Assembly: GCA_004296455.1 (NCBI GenBank)
Contig: AP018280.1
Location: 4,402,001-4,466,000, forward strand
Direction of reading: 5' to 3'
DNA length: 64,000 bases
Source of the DNA: Calothrix sp. NIES-4101
GTDB lineage: Bacteria; Cyanobacteriota; Cyanobacteriia; Cyanobacteriales; Nostocaceae
The notes below the pieces were generated by a model. That model was not told where the DNA came from. It did not search any database and worked only from the letters and a program-made list of their open reading frames with translations. Both the position numbers and the translations under genes were made by a program. Positions 47,158 to 55,808 of the stretch are shown one piece after another. Positions within the stretch are counted from its first letter, which is position 1; every line of letters starts with the position of its first letter.

Positions 47158-50100
47158 GTGAAAATGCCACAATCCTCAGCCAGCCGTAAAAGTATGTTTG
47201 ATTCCCTGCAAAAGCTTATTTATTGTGGTTGCTTTAGTGTATTTAGCCTGACTTTACTCTCTGAATCTGTTGGTGCAGGGGTGAATCGTCAACAGTTGCA
47301 AATAACCCAACAACCAACTAATAATCAATCAAATGCAACCCGCGCAGAAGCTGAGAAGTTAACTCAGGAAGCAAAGCAGCTATTCCATCAGGGAACAGCA
47401 GGGTCTTTAGTTGCAGCGAAAAAGAAATTGGAAGCAGCAATGGTTTTATGGCAAAAATTGGGAGATAAATCACAGCAAGGGGTTACTCTCAGCAATATAG
47501 GTCGTATTTACGATAGTTTAGGAGATAAACAACAAGCACTTAAACTGTATAATCAATCCCTACCTTTAAGGATAGAAGTAGGGGATAAATCTGGACAAGC
47601 TACTACTCTAAATAATATCGGTGCTATCTACTCAGATTTAGGAGATAAACAGCAAGCACTCAAATTTTTTAATCAATCCCTATCTTTGTCGATCGAAGTA
47701 GGGGATAAATCACAGCAAGCTGCGACTCTCAATAATATCGGTCTTCTATACGATAGCTTAGGAGATAAACAGCAAGCACTCAAATTTTTTAATCAATCCC
47801 TATCTTTGTCGATCGAAGTAGGGGATAAATCACAGCAAGCTGCGACTCTCAATAATATTGGTCTTCTATACGATAGCTTAGGAGATAAACAGCAAGCACT
47901 CAAATTTTTTAATCAATCCCTATCTTTGTCGATCGAAGTAGGGGATAAATCACAGCAAGCTGCGACTCTCAATAATATCGGTCTTCTATACGATAGCTTA
48001 GGAGATAAACAGCAAGCACTCAAATTTTTTAATCAATCCCTATCTTTGTCGATCGAAGTAGGGGATAAATCACAGCAAGCTGCGACTCTCAATAATATTG
48101 GTCTTCTATACGATAGCTTAGGAGATAAACAGCAAGCACTCAAATTTTTTAACCAATCCCTGCCTTTATCTATCGCAATAGGAAATAAATCTGGGTTATC
48201 TGCTACTCTCAATAATATCGGTGCTGTCTATAATAGCTTAGGAGATAAACAGCAAGCACTCAAGTTTTATAACCAATCTCTACCTTTAATGATCGAAATA
48301 GGAGATAAATCTGGCTTATCTACTACTTTAAATAATATCGGTGCTGTCTATAATAGCTTAGGAGATAAACAGCAAGCACTCAAGTTTTATAACCAATCCC
48401 TGCCTTTATCTATTGAAGTAGGTAATAAATCAAAACAAGCTATTACTCTAAATAATATCGGTGCTGTCTATAATAGCTTAGGAGATAAACAGCAAGCACT
48501 CAAGTTTTATAACCAATCCCTGCCTTTATCTATCGAAGTAGGAGATAAATTACAACAAGCTATTACTCTCAATAATATTGGTCTTCTATACGATAGCTTA
48601 GGAGATAAACAGCAAGCACTCAAGTTTTATAACCAATCCCTGCCTTTATCTATCGAAATAGGAGATAAATTACAACAAGCTCGTACACTCAATAATATCG
48701 GTGCTATCTACTCAGATTTAGGAGACAAACAACAAGCAATCAAATTCTACCGCCAATCCCTACCTTTAAGGGTCGAAGTAGGGGATAAATCTGGACAAGC
48801 TAATACCCTATCGAATATTGCTGCTCTCGAACGCAGACAAGGAAACCTACAAGTATCCCTCAAACACATCGAAACTGCAATTAATCTCATAGAAGAACTG
48901 CGAGGAACCTACACCGACCAAGACCTAAAAACCCAATACTTCGCCACAGTCCAGGGTTACTACAAATTCTACATCGACCTGTTGATGGAACTACACAAAA
49001 AAGACCCATCCAAAGGTTACAACGTCCTGGCATTGAACACTAGTGAACGTTCCCGCGCTCGTGGTTTAATCGAACTGTTGGCACAAGCTAATGCCAAACT
49101 CAGTAAAAACACTGACATTCAACTGATTGCCCAAGAACAGGAATTACAAACTAAGCGGCAAGCTCAAGAAAAAAACCTGGCTCAATTAGTCAACCAACCG
49201 CAGGTCTCACAAGAGACAATCAAACAAACTGAAGCAGAAATTCAAAATATTATTAACCAACAAAAAGCCCTGAAAGCGAAAATCCGCGAACAAAACCCGG
49301 AACGGGATAAAATCACCAACCCCCAACCGTTGACGTTAGCGCAAATTCAACAACAACTCGACAAAGACACCGTATTACTGCAATATTCCCTCGGTAGCGA
49401 TCGCAGCTTTTTATGGTTAGTCACCCCCACATCAATGACTAGCTACGAGTTACCCAAGGAAGCCGATATTACCAAGGTCGCGAATCGTCTCCACACTGCA
49501 CTCGGAGATTCGGGGGGTCAAACTAATGTTGCGATCGCATCTGCAACTGAACTCAGTCAATTGATTCTCACCCCCGTTAAAGATAAATTAGCAGGAAAGC
49601 GGTTGGTTATCGTTGCGGATGGGGTACTTCAACAAATACCCTTTGCTGCATTACATGACTTAAATGCAGAGGGAAGGGAACAGGGGACAGGGAATAGGGA
49701 ACAGCAAAAAGAAATTGCTCCCTCTGCCAATAATTCTAATAACGATAGGGGTCGAGGAATTGATGTCCAACCAGACCCCAAAAAACCGGTCAAAGTCAAT
49801 CCCAATTATCAACCCCTAGTTATCAACCACGAAATCGTTAATTTACCCTCTGCATCAACCATTGCAATTCAACGGGAAAAAACCACTAACCGCAAACCCG
49901 CACCGAAAAAAATCGCGGTTTTAGCTGACCCAGTATTTGGTCAAGATGACGAACGAGTCACCGGAAAACCTGGTTCCATCCTTCCCGACCTGGAACTGGA
50001 ACGTTCTGCCCTCAATCGTTCCGCCAAAAGCCTCCAGCGCAATAATTGGAACCGCTTACCCTACACAGCTAGCGAAGCCCAAGCAATCTTAAAACTATTT

Positions 50101-50625
50101 CCGCAGACATCGAGTTTACAAGCGTTTAGCTTTGACGCAAATTACAACTGGGCTACAAGTAAAAACCTCAGCCAATACCAAATTTTACACTTCGCTACCC
50201 ACGGTTTTGTCAACCCCGACCAACCCGAATTATCGGGAATCGTCCTGTCGTTGTTAGATCAAACAGGTAAACAAATCCCCGGTTATTTACGGTTAGCAGA
50301 TTTATTTGAACAGGATTACCCAGCCGAATTAATTGTGTTGAGTGCGTGCGAAACCGGACTCGGTAAAAATGTCAGTGGTGAGGGCTTAGTAGGGTTGACA
50401 AGAGGATTAATGTATGCTGGTGCGGAACGGGTCGCGTTGTCATTGTGGAAAGTCAACGATGAGGGAACTTCGGTATTAATGCAGGAATTTTATAAACAAA
50501 TGCTCACCAATAATCTGACACCAGCCCAAGCCTTACGAGCAGCGCAGAAGCAACTGTGGCAGGATTCCCAGTGGCGTAGTCCCCACTACTGGGCTGCTTT
50601 CACCTTACAAGGGGAATGGAGGTAA
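47158..50625 (+). CDS. Exported TPR-CHAT protease-like protein with recent repeat expansion
   Basis: The 1155-residue protein starts at GTG (47158) with a hydrophobic signal segment (LIYCGCFSVFSLTLLSESVG). About twelve TPRs of 40 residues follow (ATLNNIGLLYDSLGDKQQAL), several nearly identical in DNA. A coiled coil (about 650-710) leads to the CHAT domain, with His in LHFATHGF (H1015) and Cys in VLSACETGLG (C1064), so the dyad is complete. In the CHAT region a polar insert (EGREQGTGNREQQKE) comes from a GGGAACAG-type DNA repeat. It follows a TPR protein with a shared promoter type. TPR gating of a periplasmic protease is inferred. Confidence 0.92.
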   Translation: MKMPQSSASRKSMFDSLQKLIYCGCFSVFSLTLLSESVGAGVNRQQLQITQQPTNNQSNATRAEAEKLTQEAKQLFHQGTAGSLVAAKKKLEAAMVLWQKLGDKSQQGVTLSNIGRIYDSLGDKQQALKLYNQSLPLRIEVGDKSGQATTLNNIGAIYSDLGDKQQALKFFNQSLSLSIEVGDKSQQAATLNNIGLLYDSLGDKQQALKFFNQSLSLSIEVGDKSQQAATLNNIGLLYDSLGDKQQALKFFNQSLSLSIEVGDKSQQAATLNNIGLLYDSLGDKQQALKFFNQSLSLSIEVGDKSQQAATLNNIGLLYDSLGDKQQALKFFNQSLPLSIAIGNKSGLSATLNNIGAVYNSLGDKQQALKFYNQSLPLMIEIGDKSGLSTTLNNIGAVYNSLGDKQQALKFYNQSLPLSIEVGNKSKQAITLNNIGAVYNSLGDKQQALKFYNQSLPLSIEVGDKLQQAITLNNIGLLYDSLGDKQQALKFYNQSLPLSIEIGDKLQQARTLNNIGAIYSDLGDKQQAIKFYRQSLPLRVEVGDKSGQANTLSNIAALERRQGNLQVSLKHIETAINLIEELRGTYTDQDLKTQYFATVQGYYKFYIDLLMELHKKDPSKGYNVLALNTSERSRARGLIELLAQANAKLSKNTDIQLIAQEQELQTKRQAQEKNLAQLVNQPQVSQETIKQTEAEIQNIINQQKALKAKIREQNPERDKITNPQPLTLAQIQQQLDKDTVLLQYSLGSDRSFLWLVTPTSMTSYELPKEADITKVANRLHTALGDSGGQTNVAIASATELSQLILTPVKDKLAGKRLVIVADGVLQQIPFAALHDLNAEGREQGTGNREQQKEIAPSANNSNNDRGRGIDVQPDPKKPVKVNPNYQPLVINHEIVNLPSASTIAIQREKTTNRKPAPKKIAVLADPVFGQDDERVTGKPGSILPDLELERSALNRSAKSLQRNNWNRLPYTASEAQAILKLFPQTSSLQAFSFDANYNWATSKNLSQYQILHFATHGFVNPDQPELSGIVLSLLDQTGKQIPGYLRLADLFEQDYPAELIVLSACETGLGKNVSGEGLVGLTRGLMYAGAERVALSLWKVNDEGTSVLMQEFYKQMLTNNLTPAQALRAAQKQLWQDSQWRSPHYWAAFTLQGEWR
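47641..48160 (+). repeat. Tandem 120-bp TPR units, arranged as two 240-bp duplicates
   Basis: Successive 120-bp units at about 47701, 47821, 47941 and 48061 are identical except for one base that alternates (AATATCGG / AATATTGG / AATATCGG / AATATTGG). The alternation shows that a two-TPR, 240-bp block was duplicated as a whole. Confidence 0.85.
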
Positions 50626-50656
50626 GTAAACAGTTATCAGTCAACTTTTTAAATTG

Positions 50657-50687
50657 CATACCCCTGTTTTTGCCAGATATATAAAAA
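50657..50687 (+). promoter_or_regulatory. CATACCCCT-N14-TATAAAAA promoter, copy 7 (orphan)
   Basis: CATACCCCT (50657-50665), 14 bases, TATAAAAA (50680-50687). It is followed by AAATAACCCCGA as in copy 5, then GGAG and an ATG (50734) that opens only ten codons. The gene it once served seems lost; downstream is the 3' end of a minus-strand gene. Confidence 0.6.
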
Positions 50688-50770
50688 CTCAGGTATCAAA
50701 ATAACCCCGATTATCAGACAAATCAACGGAGACATGAATTATGTTGAAAAATTGAAACACTGTTAGCAAG

Positions 50771-52147
50771 TTACCTAATAGTACAAAAATACTGTATAGT
50801 ATCTGATTTGAGTTTTGCGATCAGCAAATTACTTGGAGGTGATGTCTTCGACAAGCCGCTAGCGCGTCTACGCGTCCCACCAATTTTTTTATTCTCCCCA
50901 GCAACCAAACCAAAAGCAAGGTAATTTAGTTTTCCTTGCTCTTGTCCCATTGAGTGAATAATTGGCAAATCAACCGATGCTTCAAGGATTTGTAAGTCCA
51001 GTAGAGAACTAAACACAAAACAGCTTGCCCCCGAACCTTGCACAACAACTTTTGAATTTTGCTGTTCTTCCAAATGTGTCCACACTTGTAGTGCGATCGC
51101 ACGAGCCAGCAAAGGAGGAACGCTATTACCGATGGCTTTGTGGGCAGCCAGTTTACTTGTCCCAAAGCCGAACCAATCAGGAAAACTGTGTAACCTCGCA
51201 GCCTCACGTACCGTTATTACCCGCGTATGTTCATAGTGTATCGGTCTTGCTGCCGTTCGATTCCCACTCCCAGCGCGTAACGTCGGGGAAAATCCATCGG
51301 CTGATAATCGTTTTGCCCAAGTCGTCGGCTCCTTTTCCCCTGGAATCGTATCACCATATTTCTTTTGCGTCGCGGCTGTGTGTGCTGTTGCGAGACATCC
51401 GCTAATGATATTTGAGGATTTTGCAGAATTAGGGAAGATTTTGTCTAAATATTGAGCGTATTCACCCTTTTGGTTTAATTTCCAAGTATCAGTTTGGGTA
51501 TTGATGGGAATGTGGGTTAGATCAGCGATAGCGTCGAAGACGCTGACCTTCGGTATCGCATCCCCCACATTAAACTTCTTCTCGCTCCCGACAGGTGCAG
51601 CAACCTCACCAAATTTCGACCCAACCCAGATAGCTCGTTGTCGTTTTTGCGGTACGCCGAAATCTGATGCTGTAAGCAACCATTTGGAGAGGATATAGTG
51701 TTCTTCGATTTGTGCGATCGCATTCCCGGTAATTCCAGCAAACTTCTTCTGTGCGATAGCGGGAACATTCTCCATCACAAACATTAATGGATTGAGTTCC
51801 ACCACTAAATTGATGAATTTGAGAACTAGCTGACTGCGATCGTCATTCACATCTTGCTTACCAGCAACGCTAAAACCTTGACACGGTGGACCGCCGATAA
51901 CTGCCGCAATTTCCCCATCCCAATCTGGATATTTATGGTGAATAACTTCTCTAATTTCTGTTGCAGAAATATCTCCAATATCCCGAAATAAAACTGTCGC
52001 ATCTGGAAAATTGAGGCGATATAACTCTAAAACTTTTGGATTATTATCTATCGCTACAGCAATTTCAAATCCAGCAGATTCAAAACCCAAATCCAACCCA
52101 CCAATCCCACAAAATAAGCTGACGACTAACTTCTTATTTTTGGACAT
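50771..52147 (-). CDS. DNA (cytosine-5-)-methyltransferase
   Basis: The start is taken at ATG 52147, which gives MSKNKKLVVSLFCGIGGLDL directly at motif I (458 residues). The C5-MTase motifs follow in order: IV GGPPCQGFSVAGKQ with catalytic C89, VI VMENVPA, VIII QKRQRAIWVG, a target-recognition region, IX REAARLHSFPDWF and X AIGNSVPPLLARAIA. About 110 residues follow motif X. The end of this tail (GTRRRASGLSKTSP) is encoded by a dispersed repeat at about 50838-50880, so it is secondary. No restriction endonuclease is adjacent, so it is probably an orphan methylase. Target sequence unknown. Confidence 0.92.
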   Translation of the reverse strand: MSKNKKLVVSLFCGIGGLDLGFESAGFEIAVAIDNNPKVLELYRLNFPDATVLFRDIGDISATEIREVIHHKYPDWDGEIAAVIGGPPCQGFSVAGKQDVNDDRSQLVLKFINLVVELNPLMFVMENVPAIAQKKFAGITGNAIAQIEEHYILSKWLLTASDFGVPQKRQRAIWVGSKFGEVAAPVGSEKKFNVGDAIPKVSVFDAIADLTHIPINTQTDTWKLNQKGEYAQYLDKIFPNSAKSSNIISGCLATAHTAATQKKYGDTIPGEKEPTTWAKRLSADGFSPTLRAGSGNRTAARPIHYEHTRVITVREAARLHSFPDWFGFGTSKLAAHKAIGNSVPPLLARAIALQVWTHLEEQQNSKVVVQGSGASCFVFSSLLDLQILEASVDLPIIHSMGQEQGKLNYLAFGLVAGENKKIGGTRRRASGLSKTSPPSNLLIAKLKSDTIQYFCTIR

Positions 52148-52244
52148 AAAACTAAGCCAATAATTCAGATATTGTGCGCTTAATTTATATTCTATAATCA
52201 AATAATACTTTTGTTCTTTACATTAGTTATTCTCATATATAAAA

Positions 52245-53021
52245 CTATTTTATATTTCTGGCTAAAACTTGATTTATTGCGTTCAATCTACGTCGTTGGT
52301 CTAGGGCAATGCAATTCCATCGCCAACGGTCCGAAAACGCCGAATATTGTCGTAATCTAGTCGTGTAGTATGTATTTTGAGGATTCGCACAAATCGAAAA
52401 TAAACCAACCCTTGAATTACCTGCTTCTAACTCTCCATCCCTACGGCGAAAAGCCTCAACTCTTGCCCATAAAATAGCTTCTTTACCTTTCAACCCTTTA
52501 TTCAATGCATCAGCATACTTTTTAGGAAAGGCATCAGAAACACGAGGAGATGCTTGATTCCATTGGTCTAAATTATTGATGAATGCTTCAACATTTTGCT
52601 CTGTATTGACACCTGCATTTTCAAGTTTTCTAACTAATCGAGGAATCCGACTTCTTGTTCTCGCCAAGCACCCAGCGTCAGCATTTGCAAGGTTTGTACC
52701 GCCCCGCCCTTGGTCGCTACAGAATCCGCGATTGACCTTTTGGTTGCCGGGATCGACATGATAGTAGTACAGTGAAGTCTTGGTTCCATCGATTTCACAA
52801 TTTCCTTCCGCCGCGCATATTGCTAATACGCCGACGGAGGAATTATTCGCGAATAAGTTATTTATATTCCCCGAATATGAAGTGTTAGAATCTTGGATGT
52901 TTTCAACGCTGTCTTGAACAAAACTAACTGCTGGTTGACTGATTGCAAAACCAGATACAGCGATTAACAAAATAAAATTTGATATATCCCAACTACGTCC
53001 TAATTTATTGAGATTCATCAT
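52245..53021 (-). CDS. Exported hypothetical protein, 258 aa
   Basis: The N-terminus ISNFILLIAVSGFAISQPAV is a signal-like hydrophobic segment. The mature part contains VGVLAICAAEGNCEIDGTKT, NRGFCSDQGRGGTNLANADA then GCLARTRSRIP, and a late VGLFSICANPQNTYY, with paired cysteines. The repeated VG(V/L)(L/F)(A/S)IC phrase suggests two halves. I know similar proteins from other cyanobacteria only as hypothetical; some features recall muramidase-like secreted proteins, but I see no catalytic motif I can defend. It is upstream of the methylase on the same strand, 97 bp apart, without obvious link. Confidence 0.65.
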   Translation of the reverse strand: MMNLNKLGRSWDISNFILLIAVSGFAISQPAVSFVQDSVENIQDSNTSYSGNINNLFANNSSVGVLAICAAEGNCEIDGTKTSLYYYHVDPGNQKVNRGFCSDQGRGGTNLANADAGCLARTRSRIPRLVRKLENAGVNTEQNVEAFINNLDQWNQASPRVSDAFPKKYADALNKGLKGKEAILWARVEAFRRRDGELEAGNSRVGLFSICANPQNTYYTTRLRQYSAFSDRWRWNCIALDQRRRLNAINQVLARNIK

Positions 53022-53151
53022 TGATTAAAAGAATAGTAAAAAGAAAATAACTATGCCTATTTCTCCACTCTGCGCTATTAATGTATGAATAATAATCAGA
53101 TGGGGAAAGATATTTTTTCACTCTCACTTTTAACCACACTCCCCTCAAATA

Positions 53152-53359
53152 CTAAAGTTTTAATTCTTTGACACTGACAAAACCAGTTGAAAATATGAAA
53201 TTACTATTTTTTTGATAGTCCGTGTCTTTTTGCAGAAAACTTATAAACTCTTGATGCCCTTTAGATGTACGTCCAACTGGGCAACCAGCAGAAGCATCAT
53301 CGACTAATTTTTGGTCACTCGCACTATGTTGATTTGCACCAATTTGAGAATGCTCTTTT
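53152..53359 (-). pseudogene. C-terminal gene fragment cut by the IS66-type element
   Basis: On the minus strand the frame is open from the IS edge (53358) to TAG at 53154-53152. It reads KEHSQIGANQHSASDQKLVD, then SAGCPVGRTSKGHQEFISFL, and ends STGFVSVKELKL. The composition is that of a real protein tail, but it has no start codon and its upstream half is not found beyond the IS. I do not recognise the family. Confidence 0.5.
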
Positions 53360-54864
53360 GTAAGGATTCAGGTGTGGGGTAGTTGACATGGGTAGGTGTA
53401 GTACGAGAATATCGACAGCATGAGTCAGAAAATGCCAGCGATTCAAAGGGATGAAGAATTATACCAATTGCCGAAAGAGGAATTGGTAAAAATCATCCAG
53501 GCATTGAGAATAGAATTAGAAAGGCTCAAAGAAATAGTAAATAAAGACAGTAAAAGCTCATCAAAGCCACCATCACAGGACATAATCAAAAAATCAGAAA
53601 AAAAGAAATCAGAACAACAGGATTCAGAAGAAGGAGAAAAAAGAAAGCCAGGAGGGCAACCAGGACATGAAGGAAAAACCCGTAAAGGTTTTGGACGAGT
53701 AGATAGAATCGAAATGCTACGTCCAGAAAAATGCCCGTACTGTGGAGGAATTCACTTTCTTGAACTTGCAGATAAAATCGAAAAGCAAGTTGTGGCACAA
53801 TTTGTAGCAAATCCAATAGAAATAGTTGAATACCAACGAATTCATCAACAATGCAGTCACTGTGGAACAGTAAGTGCCGCAGATTGGAGCGACTCAATAG
53901 TACCGGGGCAAGATTTGGGTTTGCGCTTACAAGCATTAATCGGTTGGTTAGGAAATTATGCCCACATGCCGTATGAGAAAATTCGCGAGTTAATAGAAGA
54001 ATTAGGGCAGATAGATATTGGAGAAGGAACGTTAGTAGCAACCAATCAAAGAGTTGCACAAGCAATAGAAAAACCAGTAAAGGAATTGTCAGATTGGGTA
54101 AAAAGTGAGCAGCCAAATATCCATGTAGACGAAACACCCTGGACAGTAAAAGGGGTAAAAGAATGGCTATGGGTGTTTGCCAATAGAGGTTTTTGCTTGT
54201 TTAAAGCCGCAGATACACGTTCAAGAGATGAACTTGAATCGATATTAGGAAGCGAGTATACAGGGGTTTTGAGCAGCGATGATTTTAGTGTTTACAATGG
54301 CTACGCTGCGAATGCACAACAAAAATGTTTAGCGCACATGCGTCGGCATTTCAAGAATTTGAGCAAATCTCCGGTATTACATAATCATGAGATTGCTTTA
54401 TGTTTTATCGAATTAATCGATGATGTGTTCAAGAATTATCAGCAGTTTCAAATTACTGGCTCCCTTGAAGCCTACAAACAATGGGCTTTTGACTTCAAAT
54501 CCACTATTAATAAAGCTTTCAAGGAATGGATACCACAAGCTGGTGCAACAGCGTTGAATTTGTTAACTAAATTGCGAGATAAATACGACCAATGGTGGTA
54601 TTGTCTCGACCATCCTGAAGTTCCTCCCGATAATAACCTCGCAGAACGTAACTTGAGATTAGCTGTCACTAAACGAAAAATTAGTGGTGGTTCGCGTTCG
54701 CTTGAAAGATTTGGAGATACTGCAAATCTATTAACTGTTGTGCAAACTTGTAGGAGTCAGGGACGTTCTGTAATTGGCTTTTTTGCGAATGCAATACTAG
54801 CTCATACACACAATCAAATTATTTTTCCTTCCCTCATTCCTTGCTCCGCGACCTGAATCCTTAC
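53360..54864 (+). mobile_element. IS66-type insertion sequence (single-ORF form)
   Basis: The element is 1505 bp with ends GTAAGGATTCAGGT (53360-53373) and the inverse (54851-54864). It encodes only a TnpC-like transposase, lacking TnpA and TnpB. The 8 bases outside each end differ (GCTCTTTT versus AATTTGAA), so no target duplication is visible. A deletion or recombination next to the element is likely, as gene fragments lie on both sides. Confidence 0.8.
53420..54856 (+). CDS. IS66-family transposase (TnpC-like)
   Basis: The 478-residue protein has an N-terminal coiled coil (LVKIIQALRIELERLKEIVN), a Lys/Glu/Ser-rich linker with RKPGGQPGHEGKTRKG, and a zinc-binding part with CPYCGG and CSHCG. 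The DDE domain has the first Asp in HVDETPW, the second in GVLSSDDFSVYNGY and the Glu in NNLAERNLRLAVTKRKISGG. These are hallmarks of IS66 TnpC. The stop falls just inside the right inverted repeat. The protein is full length and may be functional. Confidence 0.92.
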   Translation: MSQKMPAIQRDEELYQLPKEELVKIIQALRIELERLKEIVNKDSKSSSKPPSQDIIKKSEKKKSEQQDSEEGEKRKPGGQPGHEGKTRKGFGRVDRIEMLRPEKCPYCGGIHFLELADKIEKQVVAQFVANPIEIVEYQRIHQQCSHCGTVSAADWSDSIVPGQDLGLRLQALIGWLGNYAHMPYEKIRELIEELGQIDIGEGTLVATNQRVAQAIEKPVKELSDWVKSEQPNIHVDETPWTVKGVKEWLWVFANRGFCLFKAADTRSRDELESILGSEYTGVLSSDDFSVYNGYAANAQQKCLAHMRRHFKNLSKSPVLHNHEIALCFIELIDDVFKNYQQFQITGSLEAYKQWAFDFKSTINKAFKEWIPQAGATALNLLTKLRDKYDQWWYCLDHPEVPPDNNLAERNLRLAVTKRKISGGSRSLERFGDTANLLTVVQTCRSQGRSVIGFFANAILAHTHNQIIFPSLIPCSAT

Positions 54865-54906
54865 AATTTGAAAGTTCCAATTCAGTTTGAGATTGAGTTA
54901 CAAGGA

Positions 54907-55419
54907 ATGGGTAATCAAAAATGTACTTCCAGTGATGAATTAGATAATCAAGGAATAGAAAATATTACAAATGCTGTAGATACAAATGCAAATTTGGTCA
55001 TTAATGAAATTAATAAACTTCAAGTTTATGAGCAACTAGAAGATTTATCAAATAAACTCTTCAGCCACATCCTGAAAGAAAATGGCAGGCAATTACTTAC
55101 TGATAATGATGAATTTCAATTGCCGTTAAATCATGCTTGCCCTCAATTTTATGAGGAAGAAGAAAGCTTAACAGAATTATTAATCAACAATAATTTTCCT
55201 ACAGATTCTCATCTGCAAAACCAACAAGAAAATGACCAGAAGAATAAATATACTCAGGAAGATGAACCCATAGAAGAAAAACTAAATGAGGAAAAAAGAA
55301 GCGTTAAAAAACGAAAAGTACGTTTTGCTGACTCATTAAATGATAGTTTGACGTTGGCTGTGAATTGTGTGGGAGCAGTGCTACTGTTGGGTAAATTAGC
55401 TAACTATAGCTGGGAATAG
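54907..55419 (+). CDS. Acidic hypothetical protein with C-terminal membrane segment
   Basis: The frame is open from within the IS66 end (54841). ATG at 54907 with AAGGA just before it gives 170 residues beginning MGNQKCTSSDELDNQGIENI. The protein is very acidic and Asn/Glu rich, then basic (EEKRSVKKRKVRFADSL), and ends with a hydrophobic stretch (TLAVNCVGAVLLLGKLANYS). Codons before 54907 (NLKVPIQFEIELQG) also look coding, so the N-terminus may have been cut off by the IS. No family recognised. Confidence 0.45.
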   Translation: MGNQKCTSSDELDNQGIENITNAVDTNANLVINEINKLQVYEQLEDLSNKLFSHILKENGRQLLTDNDEFQLPLNHACPQFYEEEESLTELLINNNFPTDSHLQNQQENDQKNKYTQEDEPIEEKLNEEKRSVKKRKVRFADSLNDSLTLAVNCVGAVLLLGKLANYSWE

Positions 55420-55808
55420 TATCTTTATTTTTTATATCGATAAACATGTAATCAGTAGTTAGAGTCGGAATATTTACAAATTCCACAAATATCTGTAGAA
55501 TGCCTAGATGAGGATAAATATCAATACCAATTTAGACGCGATCGCAATTTTAACTTGCGGAATGACTGAGTCTGTAAGCGATCAAACTTATCTTTCCCTA
55601 GCTTCCGGAAATGTATATTAGCATGATTGATTAGGCTCAAATCCAGTCACCCTAAACAAAATATACTCCCAAATTCTGATTGTTCCTTGCTTTACACAGA
55701 TTCAAGGATCAGAGTAAAAGTATATATGCATATATATGCATATATTGCGTGAATATCATCTGCTAATATCCATGTACATAGTAGAAGCTTTCACAAAATA
55801 TACTTTAG
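55420..55808. other. Intergenic region with tandem 10-mer
   Basis: It includes a HIP1-like site near 55538 and the TATATATGCA repeats at 55721-55746, about 60 bp before the next gene. No ORF. Confidence 0.45.
55721..55746. repeat. Tandem palindromic TATATATGCA repeats
   Basis: TATATATGCA occurs twice in tandem and is followed by TATAT. The unit is nearly palindromic around TGCA. Placed 63 bp before the HTH-protein gene it could be an operator or simply a low-complexity promoter. Confidence 0.5.

Noticed and set aside
47641-48160. CRISPR-like array because of regular repeats
   Set aside because: The units are 120-bp coding TPRs without spacers.
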